A stretch of 37,129 bases of DNA from Ignavibacteria bacterium (GTDB taxonomy: Bacteria > Bacteroidota > Ignavibacteria > Kapaibacteriales > UBA2268): positions 1 to 37,129 of the forward strand of contig JAOADV010000019.1 in assembly GCA_026417135.1 (NCBI GenBank). The letters are read 5' to 3'. The first letter of the stretch is position 1. Every line of letters begins with the position of its first letter. A model generated the notes under the pieces. That model was not told the origin of the DNA. It was given only the letters and a program-made list of their open reading frames with translations, and searched no databases. The translations under genes and the position numbers were made by a program. Below are positions 1 to 8,520 of this stretch, one piece after another.

Positions 1-273
1 GGATTACAACTGCTCTGGGAGCTGGAGATGGTGTGATGTTGTTCTGTTTAAATCGAACTATGGTAGGATTACAACTGAGATATATTAGTTTTTTCCATAA
101 TTTGGTATTATATAGTTTAAATCGAACTATGGTAGGATTACAACCACGTCAGTCAAAAGACTGACGTGTTTTTCTTAAAGTTTAAATCGAACTATGGTAG
201 GATTACAACTAAATTTTGCCATTCGCTTCGTAAATGTCTGTTGGTTTAAATCGAACTATGGTAGGATTACAAT
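1..273 (+). CRISPR. CRISPR array, leader-distal end (partial)
   Basis: Direct repeats of 30 bp begin GTTTAAATCG and end GGATTACAAC. Copies lie at 46-75, 115-144, 180-209 and 244-273; the last 10 bases of another copy open the window at 1-10. Spacers are 11-45 (35 nt), 76-114 (39), 145-179 (35) and 210-243 (34). The internal copies are identical; the copy at 244-273 ends in T instead of C. A degenerate last repeat, and a 3' end (ATTACAAC) resembling the ATTGAAAC-type handle of type I and III repeats, suggest transcription on the plus strand with leader and cas genes left of the window. The type cannot be decided without cas genes. Confidence 0.97.
145..176 (+). terminator. Terminator-like hairpin inside CRISPR spacer 3
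   Basis: Spacer 3 contains a perfect 10-bp inverted repeat, CACGTCAGTC at 145-154 and GACTGACGTG at 159-168, with an AAAA loop. It is followed at once by TTTTTCTT (169-176). This is the layout of a Rho-independent terminator reading on the plus strand. Whether it works inside the array is unknown; the structure itself is read directly. Confidence 0.7.
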
Positions 274-350
274 GGTCCTATACTTTTGCCTTTGTTCCGA
301 TTCTATAAATTATTTCTTAAAATTGCACTTTGGTTTTTATATTGAATTCT

Positions 351-2594
351 ATGAAAGTTATCAAACTCGAAGAACTTTTCGAACGGGGTAGCAATACCCA
401 CGTTGCCGAAGTGCGTATTCCTATCCCGCTCGAAGCTTTTCTGGGACTCGTTTCGGAAAATCCTTCTTTCTATTTACGCGATATTTTTCAATTTTTCTAC
501 GATATGGTTTTCTTCTATGTGCGAAGCTTGCAAAAGCGTCCAAAATGGAAGGATTTTCAAATTTGGAACTACGATTTGAATCCTCTTTTAGCCGAAGGTT
601 GCGATAGCCCTTTTTTTGCCGATTCTATCTTTACAGAAAGGTTTTTGGATTTGGTAAGTTCTTTTAAAAAGCGACGAATTCAAAATTTTTTAATACTTTT
701 CGAAGGTCCACCGGGAAGCGGAAAGTCCACCTTTTTGAATAATCTCGTTCAAAAAATAGAAGTTTACGGGGCTCGCCCCGAAGGTGCTTTGTTCAAAACA
801 TATTGGAAAATCGATATCGATGCTATTCGCAAAGCAATGGGCGAAGAAGTAGCCGAAAGAGTCGGCGACGAGCTCGGCCAAGAACAGAAAAACGCTTCGA
901 GTAATTCAAAAACTCGTCGTTCATTGAATTTTTCTTGTCCACGACAAGACCACCCAATTATTCAAATTCCAAAGGATTTTCGCCACGATTTTCTGGATAA
1001 AATCATTGAAGACAAAGCTTTTAAAAAGAAATTGTTCGAAGAAAGGGAATACGAATGGGTCTTTAAGGAAAAGCCATGTAATATATGCCAATCGCTTTAT
1101 AACGTTCTTTTGGAGCGGTTAACGAAGCACACCGAAGTGTTGAGAATGGTCTATGCGCGACGCGCTGTTTTTCGTCGCTTGTTTGGCGTTGGAGTTAGCG
1201 TTTTTAACCCAAGCGACCCAATTCCTTCGGAGCCGTTTACGAATGAGTTTATCGAGAATAATCTTCGAAATCTTTTGCGAACCGATAATATCGACTTTAC
1301 GTATTCGGACCTTTCGTTTACAAGCAATGGGGTTTATGCATTAATGGATATCAAGGAAAATAATCTTGAACGACTCTTCCGATTGCATGGTATAATAAGC
1401 GATGGGATTCACAAGGTGAAACTTGTCGAAGAAAGGATAAAATCGTTGTTTTTGGGGTTAGTAAATCCAGAAGATAGGGAAAGTTTCGAAAATGTAAAGT
1501 CGTTTCGGGATAGAATAATTTATGTGAAAATCCCTTATGTGCTCGATTATAAAACGGAAATAGAAATTTACAAAGATAAATTCGGAGAAGAAATCGAAAA
1601 AAATTTTATGCCACATATATTGGAATTGTTTACGAAATGCATAGTTGCATCGCGTATCGAAAAAGGTGGCAATGCATTTAAGCAATGGATACCGGAGCCA
1701 ATGAAATACGAAAAATTGCTGGACAAAAACTATCGTCATTTAAAAATTATGGTTTTTGCGAGGGAAATTCCCAATTGGTTGGACGAAACCGACACAAAGA
1801 AATTCGATACGGACTTGATGAATTTAATTTTAAAAGAATCCGAAAGCGACGGCTTCCGAGGCATTTCTGGGCGACAGTCTCTTCAATTGTTTGGCGATTT
1901 TCTCGATAATGTCAAAGAAAGCGATGGGCTTATCACATTAGATAAAGTTATAAACTTCTTTTTGGATATTAACCTCTCGGAATTCAAAGAAGTTCCACAA
2001 GAATTGTTGATTATTTTAGCAAATGCATACGACTACGAAGTAACCCAAGAGGTTAAAGAATCGATGTATCATTTCAACAAGGAGGAAATCGAAAATCAAA
2101 TAGCCAATTACCTTTTTGCAATAAGTTTCGACGTTGGAGAAAAAGTTAAGTCACCATACACAAACGACGAACTCGAGATTACGGAGGAATTTTTTAGAAC
2201 TTTTGAAAAAGCTGTCCTTGGGGAAAATGTTTCACCTTTCGAAATGAAAAAATATCGCAAGGAAAACCAACATCTCTACGTAAACACTACCCTTGCCCAA
2301 GAAATAAATGTCGAAGGAAAAGATATTCGCCAGACAGAACAATTCATAAACATTTACAACCGATACATACAAAATTTGAAGGAAAACGCCTTGCTACCCT
2401 TTGTCGATAATATTAACTTTAAATCTGCACTTTTGGATTATGGTTCAGATGCATTCGAAAAATACGACGAAAAGATATGTAGCAAGATTAATCATTTAAT
2501 CACAACGCTTATCGAAAAATTTAAGTACACGCCTGAATCTGCCGTCAAAGTTGTTCAATACGTTTTCGAACAAAGACTCGACAAAAAATACTAG
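351..2594 (+). CDS. prkA: PrkA-family (YeaG-like) AAA+ serine protein kinase, divergent
   Basis: A 747-residue protein from ATG 351; an in-frame ATG at 330 would add seven residues with no better signal. The P-loop GPPGSGKST lies near residue 118. Landmarks follow in the order seen in PrkA: CPRQDHPIIQIP (PrkA CPxHExPLxLIP), an FGVGVSVFNPSDP segment, FRDRIIYVKIPYVL (PrkA FLDRIxxVKVPY), GISGRQSLQLF (GLSTRxAFK) and a C-terminal helical block like the PrkA tail. The family is normally about 640 residues, so this copy carries insertions. PrkA/YeaG is a cytoplasmic stress-linked kinase that in other bacteria is encoded next to YeaH (DUF444) and SpoVR. The YeaH homologue here is at 18828-20159, not adjacent, and SpoVR is not in the window. 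The gene starts 77 bases after the CRISPR array. Family assignment is firm; kinase substrates are unknown. Confidence 0.87.
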   Translation: MKVIKLEELFERGSNTHVAEVRIPIPLEAFLGLVSENPSFYLRDIFQFFYDMVFFYVRSLQKRPKWKDFQIWNYDLNPLLAEGCDSPFFADSIFTERFLDLVSSFKKRRIQNFLILFEGPPGSGKSTFLNNLVQKIEVYGARPEGALFKTYWKIDIDAIRKAMGEEVAERVGDELGQEQKNASSNSKTRRSLNFSCPRQDHPIIQIPKDFRHDFLDKIIEDKAFKKKLFEEREYEWVFKEKPCNICQSLYNVLLERLTKHTEVLRMVYARRAVFRRLFGVGVSVFNPSDPIPSEPFTNEFIENNLRNLLRTDNIDFTYSDLSFTSNGVYALMDIKENNLERLFRLHGIISDGIHKVKLVEERIKSLFLGLVNPEDRESFENVKSFRDRIIYVKIPYVLDYKTEIEIYKDKFGEEIEKNFMPHILELFTKCIVASRIEKGGNAFKQWIPEPMKYEKLLDKNYRHLKIMVFAREIPNWLDETDTKKFDTDLMNLILKESESDGFRGISGRQSLQLFGDFLDNVKESDGLITLDKVINFFLDINLSEFKEVPQELLIILANAYDYEVTQEVKESMYHFNKEEIENQIANYLFAISFDVGEKVKSPYTNDELEITEEFFRTFEKAVLGENVSPFEMKKYRKENQHLYVNTTLAQEINVEGKDIRQTEQFINIYNRYIQNLKENALLPFVDNINFKSALLDYGSDAFEKYDEKICSKINHLITTLIEKFKYTPESAVKVVQYVFEQRLDKKY

Positions 2595-3093
2595 ATGGAA
2601 AATCGACGAAATTCGTAGTTGAAGGAAAATTTCCTCAGACATAGCCGATAAGAAAATAAAAAGTTGCTGCAGAAAAGCGAAATTCCCAGATTTTCGGAAT
2701 AAATAAATTCCTTGCTAATTTTTTCGAGTAACTTTATGCCGCTTTCAAACAGTCTTCCCATTTTACTTGCAAAAGTTAATGATTAATTAATCGAAAATAA
2801 TCGAGATGCATTTGCTATTTCAATAAACTTTATCTACTTGGCATACGATAATTTTTTTCAAAACAAAGCACAATTTTTTTTGAAGATATTAAGAAGTTGT
2901 TAGTTTTACTGACTTTCATAATCGGTTTCAACAGTATGGTCTAAATTCAAAGATTAATATTTTTATTCTTTGCACTTGTATTTTTAGAATTTAAAAAAAT
3001 CAAAAAAGTAAGAAAAATTATAATAGATATTTAATAAATTTTTTAAATTAGAATACAAAAAAAGATAATAAATTTTTTAAAATAAATTTTCTT
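2595..3093. other. AT-rich intergenic region with a 16-bp direct repeat
   Basis: No coding frame is convincing here. The last 100 bases are almost pure A/T. TAATAAATTTTTTAAA occurs twice, at 3032-3047 and 3066-3081, 34 bases apart and ending 12 bases before the next start codon. This is probably the promoter region of the signalling cluster; the repeat could be an operator pair or simple AT-rich chance. Confidence 0.5.
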
Positions 3094-4020
3094 GTGGAAA
3101 GCGAAATTAATTTTGATATGCTTTTAATTCTTGACTTAATATTTGTGCTTCACTTATTTTTGTTAATTGTTGTTACAATTTTATATTCGATTCAACTACG
3201 TTTTATCAAAGCACTTGTCAGTGCTGGTAAAGGAATTATTTCTTTAGCTTTTTTTCTAGCTATAATCGGGCATGTTTTATTAGGACATTCATTTGAAATG
3301 CTTTTTAAACGATATGTAACGGAGGGTCTTCGAATTTTCCCAGAACTTTATAAAAGAATAATGCAGGAAACCAAAGAGGAAAAAGTTAAAATAGAGATTG
3401 ATGCGCCACCAGAGGTACAAGAAATAATTTCCATTGAAAATATTGGAATTCGTAAAATTCACAACAATCCAGATAGATATTCAGTTAATATTAAAGTAAG
3501 AAATAATAAAAAATGGTATTTTTATTTTGACTCTAAAAGTGCATTTATTGGGGAAATCCGACCTCTACAAACAAAAAGCTTTTCGAGAATAATTTTTGAA
3601 GTTGGTGAAGAAATTAAAATTACAATTACTGGGGGCGAAGGGCAGGTATATAGATACAACGTGTTAAATTCAATTTGGTTAGGAGCATTAAATGCCCCTA
3701 TTTTTGACCTTGATGGTGTCATTAAATTTTTAACAAAAGAGCTTGGTGAAAAAGCTATGGATTATGTCGAAGAAAGACCTGAAATTGTAGTAAAAGCATT
3801 AGTCAAAAAGAATTTCCTTCCAGCACAGACTAGACTAACAGATTTCGAAAAAGTATCTACGGCGGGTGCAACAGCTAAAAAAGTTTTAGTATTTCTCGAA
3901 CTTTCAACCGTTCCAGAAAGGCTTTCATACATAGATGAGTGGATAAGATTAGTAATGAAAAAGTTTACATTTACTATTAAATTAGTTGTTGGACAAGAAA
4001 ATCTACAAAATTTTAATTGA
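3094..4020 (+). CDS. Two-TM membrane protein of unknown function, first gene of the kinase/phosphatase cluster
   Basis: 308 residues from GTG 3094; an ATG at 3118 (residue 9) is an equally possible start. Two hydrophobic segments are visible, about residues 9-33 and 46-65, joined by a basic loop (QLRFIKALVSAGKG). By the positive-inside rule that loop would be cytoplasmic and the rest of the protein extracytoplasmic. Residues 95-200 are rich in beta-type stretches, and the last 100 residues look helical. No known domain is recognised. The stop is three bases before the PP2C gene, so the two are almost certainly co-transcribed. The A/T-heavy codon use matches the following genes and contrasts with prkA. 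An anchor or sensor for the kinase/phosphatase pair is an inference from position only. Confidence 0.72.
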   Translation: MESEINFDMLLILDLIFVLHLFLLIVVTILYSIQLRFIKALVSAGKGIISLAFFLAIIGHVLLGHSFEMLFKRYVTEGLRIFPELYKRIMQETKEEKVKIEIDAPPEVQEIISIENIGIRKIHNNPDRYSVNIKVRNNKKWYFYFDSKSAFIGEIRPLQTKSFSRIIFEVGEEIKITITGGEGQVYRYNVLNSIWLGALNAPIFDLDGVIKFLTKELGEKAMDYVEERPEIVVKALVKKNFLPAQTRLTDFEKVSTAGATAKKVLVFLELSTVPERLSYIDEWIRLVMKKFTFTIKLVVGQENLQNFN

Positions 4021-4023
4021 CAT

Positions 4024-4797
4024 ATGGATGATAATATTAAATTTTGGTATAAAATTTACACGGATAAAGGTAATAAAGAAAATAACGACGATGCATATTT
4101 GATGAAAAAGTTCACAGACATAGAGCCCAAGTTATTTTGTATGGTATGCGATGGTATGGGAGTAAATAAATTTGGTGGGGAAGCAGCTAAGATTGCAGTA
4201 AAATTTTTTGAAGACCATTTACAAGAAGACAATTTAAAAAATTTAACAAGGAAGGAAATTAAGGGATTTTTAAGAGAAATGATTTTCAAGGCACACAGAA
4301 AAATTCTAGAAAGCAAAGGAATTGATATAACCAATCGTTTCGTCGGAACAACTTTGAGTGCTCTGCTTTTTTTTAAGAAATATTATATGACCATACACAT
4401 TGGGGACAGCAGAATATATCTTTTTAGAAACGATAAACTCAAAAAACTTACCAAGGACCATACCATTCAGCCAAGAAAATTTGATATATCAAAAAAGTTT
4501 CATCCCTCTTACACAATCAGTAATGCATTAGGCATCGAAGGATTTGGCAATGCAGACATTTCAAATTTAAAAAACCTTGAAATAAACGACCTTTTCCTAC
4601 TTTGTACAGATGGACTTATTGATTTTCTCTGGGACTACGAAATATGTGAAATATTAAGAAATAATCCTGTCGAAAAAGTTATTGATAAACTTATCGAAAG
4701 ACAAAAGCAAAATTATGATATCTCTTTAATTTGCTCAAATTATAAAGACATAAAATTTGACGATACGACAATAATAATTGTGAAAATAGTTGAATAA
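4024..4797 (+). CDS. PP2C-family (PPM) serine/threonine phosphatase
   Basis: 257 residues, the size of a stand-alone bacterial PP2C catalytic domain, with no membrane segment. The metal-binding signature is complete: NNDDAY (residues 20-25), VCDGMG (Asp43), GTTLSALL (about 108), HIGDSRIY (Asp128), CTDGL (Asp196) and DDTT (Asp246-Asp247). Such enzymes remove phosphate from Ser/Thr residues with Mn or Mg and usually counteract a Hanks-type kinase. The kinase gene starts two bases after this stop, so the two very probably form a matched pair. The upstream membrane protein ends three bases before. The likely substrate is the kinase or a neighbouring cluster product; this is inferred. Confidence 0.93.
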   Translation: MDDNIKFWYKIYTDKGNKENNDDAYLMKKFTDIEPKLFCMVCDGMGVNKFGGEAAKIAVKFFEDHLQEDNLKNLTRKEIKGFLREMIFKAHRKILESKGIDITNRFVGTTLSALLFFKKYYMTIHIGDSRIYLFRNDKLKKLTKDHTIQPRKFDISKKFHPSYTISNALGIEGFGNADISNLKNLEINDLFLLCTDGLIDFLWDYEICEILRNNPVEKVIDKLIERQKQNYDISLICSNYKDIKFDDTTIIIVKIVE

Positions 4798-4799
4798 AT

Positions 4800-6521
4800 A
4801 TGGAAAAAGCTATAAAAATAATTAGGAAACCCAATTTAGCGAATTTGAAAAAACTGACCGAAGGAGGCTTTTGTTCTATTTATTCAATCAATGGAGAGAA
4901 TATCGACGAGCTGTTTGGGGTGAAGTTAAATCTCCCAAATGATAGAGACTATGTAATTAAAGTTCCTTCAAGAAACGAGGCAAGAATCAATTTTAAATAC
5001 TCATTAGGTATGGAGTATGAAAATTACAAGAGCATCTGTTCAAATAGAAAGTATTTTGCTAAATATTACAAATACTTATATTACGCCGAAGGAAATAAAT
5101 ATTTCGAATACTTAATAATGGAAAAAGCTGATAAGTCGTTAAGAATGTATTTACAAGATATATCCAAAATAAAAAAAACAAATCCACTTCAGGAACAAAA
5201 GATAAAATATGAGCTAATTAAAATTATTCTCAACATTTTCTTCGGATTGATTGATTGTCATAATTATCAAATAGTACACAGAGACATTAAACCAGAAAAC
5301 ATATTACTTTTTTTCAATGGAGAAAATTTGAATAAAGCGGTAATTAGTGATTTCGGGGTTTCTATACCAGAAATATATATCGACAATGCATATTTTCAAA
5401 GCTCATTTCTACCTTGTACAGCATTTTACGCCCCTTTAGAATACACAAGAGAAAACGAAATAACTATGCTTAATAATAAGTCCTTAAAAGAGATTTTCTC
5501 GCTTAGTGAAGGCAAACAGTACGGCATAAATTTCGACTTATGGTCCTTGGGTGTAATGATTTACGAAATGTTTTACCACAAGCACCCTTATTTAAATTTA
5601 GACTATGATAAGTTTCTTGAAATTTCCAAAAAGGTCGGGAATATGTATTTGGACTTTTTCGATTTTTTAAAACTAGCTGTTTACGGAGATAAAGAAATTT
5701 ACTTCAATAAAATTGACCACTATCTAAAAAACAAGGAATTAGGCTCATTTTTAAAAGAAATTTTTGTTGGAAATACTGAAATATCACCAGAAGAATTATC
5801 AGAAATACCATGCCCTCCATTAAGACAACTAACATCAGAAATGTTAAAAAAACATCCAAGAGAAAGAACTTATTGCTTAGATTCAAAAATCTTAATCGAC
5901 ATATTAGAGTGGTTCGTCAACGAAAAGCTATATGAAAATGAAAAAATTTTAACAATTGAATCTAGAATTAACACAGTTAAAAGATCTGCTCAAATTATGT
6001 TAAATCAAAAGAACGAAAAAATTAATTCTTATAAATCAATTATTGAAAATTTAAATGAAGATATAAACAATTTAAAAGAGGAAAATATAATTTTAAAACG
6101 GGAACTTTCCGAGAAAAACGAGAAACTAATGCAAATAGAAAAAGAATTTGAAAAAAATGAGAAAACAGATAATTCAAATTCCAATACATCACCTACAATA
6201 GAATTGACCACCGAAAGTTACGACATATTAAAAAATATTTCCGACAAGATAATCTCAATAGAAAAAAAGATTGAACTTTTAACAGAAACGATTACTACAA
6301 AACCCCAAATTGATATAACAGAATTTGAGGAAAATAATACAAATTCTAATGAAACAAAAATTCTAATAGAAAAAATATTCGAAAAAATGAACAATCAAGT
6401 TCTCTGCTTATATAATCTAATTCAGGAGGAAAATAAAAAATTAAAAACAAAGGTCGAAGAACTTCAAAGCAAGAACTCATACTTAATTCAAGTGTTAGGA
6501 AAAATACGTTTAAACTTGTAA
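4800..6521 (+). CDS. Hanks-type Ser/Thr protein kinase with C-terminal coiled coil
   Basis: 573 residues. The N-terminal kinase domain has a glycine loop (LTEGGFCSIYS, residues 19-29), VIK lysine at 54, catalytic HRDIKPEN starting at residue 160, DFG at 184-186 and an APE-like FYAPLEY. It therefore looks active. Residues about 385-573 are charged and heptad-like (NLNEDINNLKEENIILKREL and similar), giving a long coiled coil. There is no membrane segment, PASTA or other common sensor domain. It is coupled to the PP2C gene (two-base gap) and followed 15 bases later by a single-TM protein. Kinase plus phosphatase recalls TerY-P and other PP2C/kinase systems, but no TerY VWA gene or other hallmark is beside it. 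The coiled coil probably drives oligomerisation or partner binding; this is an inference. Confidence 0.92.
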   Translation: MEKAIKIIRKPNLANLKKLTEGGFCSIYSINGENIDELFGVKLNLPNDRDYVIKVPSRNEARINFKYSLGMEYENYKSICSNRKYFAKYYKYLYYAEGNKYFEYLIMEKADKSLRMYLQDISKIKKTNPLQEQKIKYELIKIILNIFFGLIDCHNYQIVHRDIKPENILLFFNGENLNKAVISDFGVSIPEIYIDNAYFQSSFLPCTAFYAPLEYTRENEITMLNNKSLKEIFSLSEGKQYGINFDLWSLGVMIYEMFYHKHPYLNLDYDKFLEISKKVGNMYLDFFDFLKLAVYGDKEIYFNKIDHYLKNKELGSFLKEIFVGNTEISPEELSEIPCPPLRQLTSEMLKKHPRERTYCLDSKILIDILEWFVNEKLYENEKILTIESRINTVKRSAQIMLNQKNEKINSYKSIIENLNEDINNLKEENIILKRELSEKNEKLMQIEKEFEKNEKTDNSNSNTSPTIELTTESYDILKNISDKIISIEKKIELLTETITTKPQIDITEFEENNTNSNETKILIEKIFEKMNNQVLCLYNLIQEENKKLKTKVEELQSKNSYLIQVLGKIRLNL

Positions 6522-6526
6522 TAAAC

Positions 6527-6531
6527 GGAGG
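6527..6531 (+). promoter_or_regulatory. Strong Shine-Dalgarno GGAGG
   Basis: GGAGG lies five bases before ATG 6537. A full Shine-Dalgarno of this strength is uncommon in this window, and it fixes the start of the following gene. Confidence 0.7.
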
Positions 6532-6536
6532 TTATT

Positions 6537-7307
6537 ATGAAAAAAACCTACATAAGTAACCAATCAAATTCCCCCCTTCCATATGAAGTTCTAAGAATAA
6601 GAATGATTAAAAGAAAACTTAAGCTTTACCAGATTGCCTTTTTTATAACTTTTACACTTCTGATACTTTCAATTATTTATTTTGTAATCTTTTCCAAAAG
6701 CACTCAAACGGATAATATTACTAAGCAATTAACATATAACTACAAAGCAATAGATACATTGTATTTTAAAGTTTTTGAAGAGATGTACAATTTCTATTTC
6801 ATTAACTTTAATGAAAAACTTCAACAAATAAATGACCCAATACAAAAGAAATTGTTACTAGTAATTTTCGCTCTCGACTATTACATAAGATTGACTGAGG
6901 ATTTTACTGAAATTATTGAAGCAGTTTCTAATTCAAGGGAATATGCCAGAGACCCTTTCCAATTAGAGAGAAGTAAACTGGCAGAATTATTTATTAATAT
7001 CATTCACGATACTTCAAATGATATCTTGTTTTCTAATTTCAAACCAATGTTAGTGCTTAAAGCTAAATTATTAACTTTAAACAAAAAATTCTCCAGCTCT
7101 GATTCTGTCCTAACCAACTTGACAACAAAATATAACGACCCATATCTAAAACTTTTAAAAGCAATAAATTACTACTATTGGTACCGCAATGAAAATGAAG
7201 CCCTATATTTAGAATATGCCAAGAATTTGCTAAAATCTATTAATTCGTTAAATAGTCAAAACTTTCATATTTATGGAAACTTTTCAAGAAGGTTAAACAT
7301 TCAATAG
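6537..7307 (+). CDS. Single-TM protein with helical C-terminal domain, unknown family
   Basis: 256 residues with a strong ribosome-binding site. A short basic N-terminus (RMIKRKLKLYQ) precedes one membrane helix at about residues 34-54 (IAFFITFTLLILSIIYFVIF). This predicts a cytoplasmic N-terminus and an extracytoplasmic remainder. The C-terminal 200 residues look almost all helical, with repeated Leu/Tyr/Lys patterns that could be TPR-like, but no repeat consensus is convincing. It lies 15 bases after the kinase gene and 32 bases before a secreted protein gene. I do not recognise the family. Position suggests a bridge between the cytoplasmic kinase/phosphatase and the envelope. Confidence 0.75.
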   Translation: MKKTYISNQSNSPLPYEVLRIRMIKRKLKLYQIAFFITFTLLILSIIYFVIFSKSTQTDNITKQLTYNYKAIDTLYFKVFEEMYNFYFINFNEKLQQINDPIQKKLLLVIFALDYYIRLTEDFTEIIEAVSNSREYARDPFQLERSKLAELFINIIHDTSNDILFSNFKPMLVLKAKLLTLNKKFSSSDSVLTNLTTKYNDPYLKLLKAINYYYWYRNENEALYLEYAKNLLKSINSLNSQNFHIYGNFSRRLNIQ

Positions 7308-7339
7308 TATAAATGGTGGTTTAAATCTAATGGTGGAAT

Positions 7340-8470
7340 ATGGAAAAAAGTTTTATACTTCTGCTAATTTTTACATTAACAACCATACATTTTTCCTTTG
7401 GTCAAAATCTCCGGAAACGTGAACTTTTAAAATATAATTCATACGCCCTAGTTTGTGAGAGTTTAGTTCTAAAATATAATGATTTAGTAAGAGATTATAA
7501 CAAATTACTTGAATTTTATAGAGAATCCAAAAGAGAAGTTTTTTGTTGGAAAAAGTTATGCGATTCACTAACAGGAGTAATTTCAAATCTGTTATCGAAT
7601 TCAGACAATTTTAATGGCACAATTAATCGAAGTGAAACAAATCTTAGCAACTCAATAAATGAGATTGAAAGGAACTTTCAATTCATAAAAAATGCTTCGA
7701 ATGTTTATGTTTATACCCCATTTAATTCTGAACGAGTAGGCTTAATAGCTTACATTTTGGAAAAACCACGCGAAGGAGATTTTTACCCAGAAGACTATGT
7801 TAACGATAATTTCATTTCGAAGCTCGAACTTTCTAAAAGCTGTAAAACCTTTAAAAATGAATACAAAAGTGAAAAAAATGCTATTCTAGTTGATAATTAT
7901 TATGTTAACGGTATAATTCAGGGGTCCGAGAATAATCCAAAATATTACATTGATAGAGAAAATATTATCCAAAAGAAAACTTCACCAGTTTTTCTTAATA
8001 TTTATTTTCCTTTTAGTATTTCAAAAGGGGATTTCGAAAATCTAAAAGAGCTTGGCTTTAAAACTTTAACTACTACAAGAGTTGGATGGGGTGCTAACTT
8101 AAACATTTTATTGACGAATGCCGATTGGCTTTACCTTTCCTTAGACTTTTCCAGTCTAAACCCAAACAATTGGTTTGGAATAATTAGTAATAAGAAATTT
8201 CCTTTATACTTTTCTGGAAGTCTTGGGCTTAAATTTGTCAAACCTTGGTTTGGCTTCGGAATTTCTCATTTTTGGGGTGGTTATGGAACAATTTACTATA
8301 AAGGTGGAAAAGGAGATATTGATATTTATATAAATGACATTTACTATATAAACTTAGCTAGCTTAATAAGCTATGACTTAAATAATAACCAAAAAGTTTT
8401 ACCGCTTTTTAGATTTGGGTTCGGCGTTAGATTAAACTTTGATAATTTGAAAAACGTTTATTTTTTCTAA
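7340..8470 (+). CDS. Secreted, probably outer-membrane beta-rich protein, unknown family
   Basis: 376 residues. A clear signal peptide (MEKSFILLLIFTLTTIHFSFG) ends before QNLRKR. Residues about 25-115 look helical (a possible coiled coil around LVRDYNKLLEFYRESKRE). The C-terminal 180 residues alternate aromatic and polar residues in strand-like stretches (YLSLDFSSL, YFSGSLGLKF, FGFGISHFWG, FRFGFGVRLNF) and the chain ends in YFF, as many outer-membrane beta-barrel proteins do. No named domain is recognised. As the only secreted product of the run 3094-9171 it is a plausible outer-membrane end of the module; that role is inferred. Confidence 0.72.
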   Translation: MEKSFILLLIFTLTTIHFSFGQNLRKRELLKYNSYALVCESLVLKYNDLVRDYNKLLEFYRESKREVFCWKKLCDSLTGVISNLLSNSDNFNGTINRSETNLSNSINEIERNFQFIKNASNVYVYTPFNSERVGLIAYILEKPREGDFYPEDYVNDNFISKLELSKSCKTFKNEYKSEKNAILVDNYYVNGIIQGSENNPKYYIDRENIIQKKTSPVFLNIYFPFSISKGDFENLKELGFKTLTTTRVGWGANLNILLTNADWLYLSLDFSSLNPNNWFGIISNKKFPLYFSGSLGLKFVKPWFGFGISHFWGGYGTIYYKGGKGDIDIYINDIYYINLASLISYDLNNNQKVLPLFRFGFGVRLNFDNLKNVYFF

Positions 8471-8520
8471 AATTTGTAATTTTAAAATGTTTCACTATTT
8501 CCAACAAATTGGAGGAAAAT

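Noticed and set aside
194-391. Possible 65-residue protein running out of the CRISPR array
   Set aside because: It is read through repeat and spacer sequence and overlaps the prkA start; repeats create chance frames.
690-881. Minus-strand frame inside prkA
   Set aside because: Antisense shadow of a strongly supported gene with no own ribosome-binding site.
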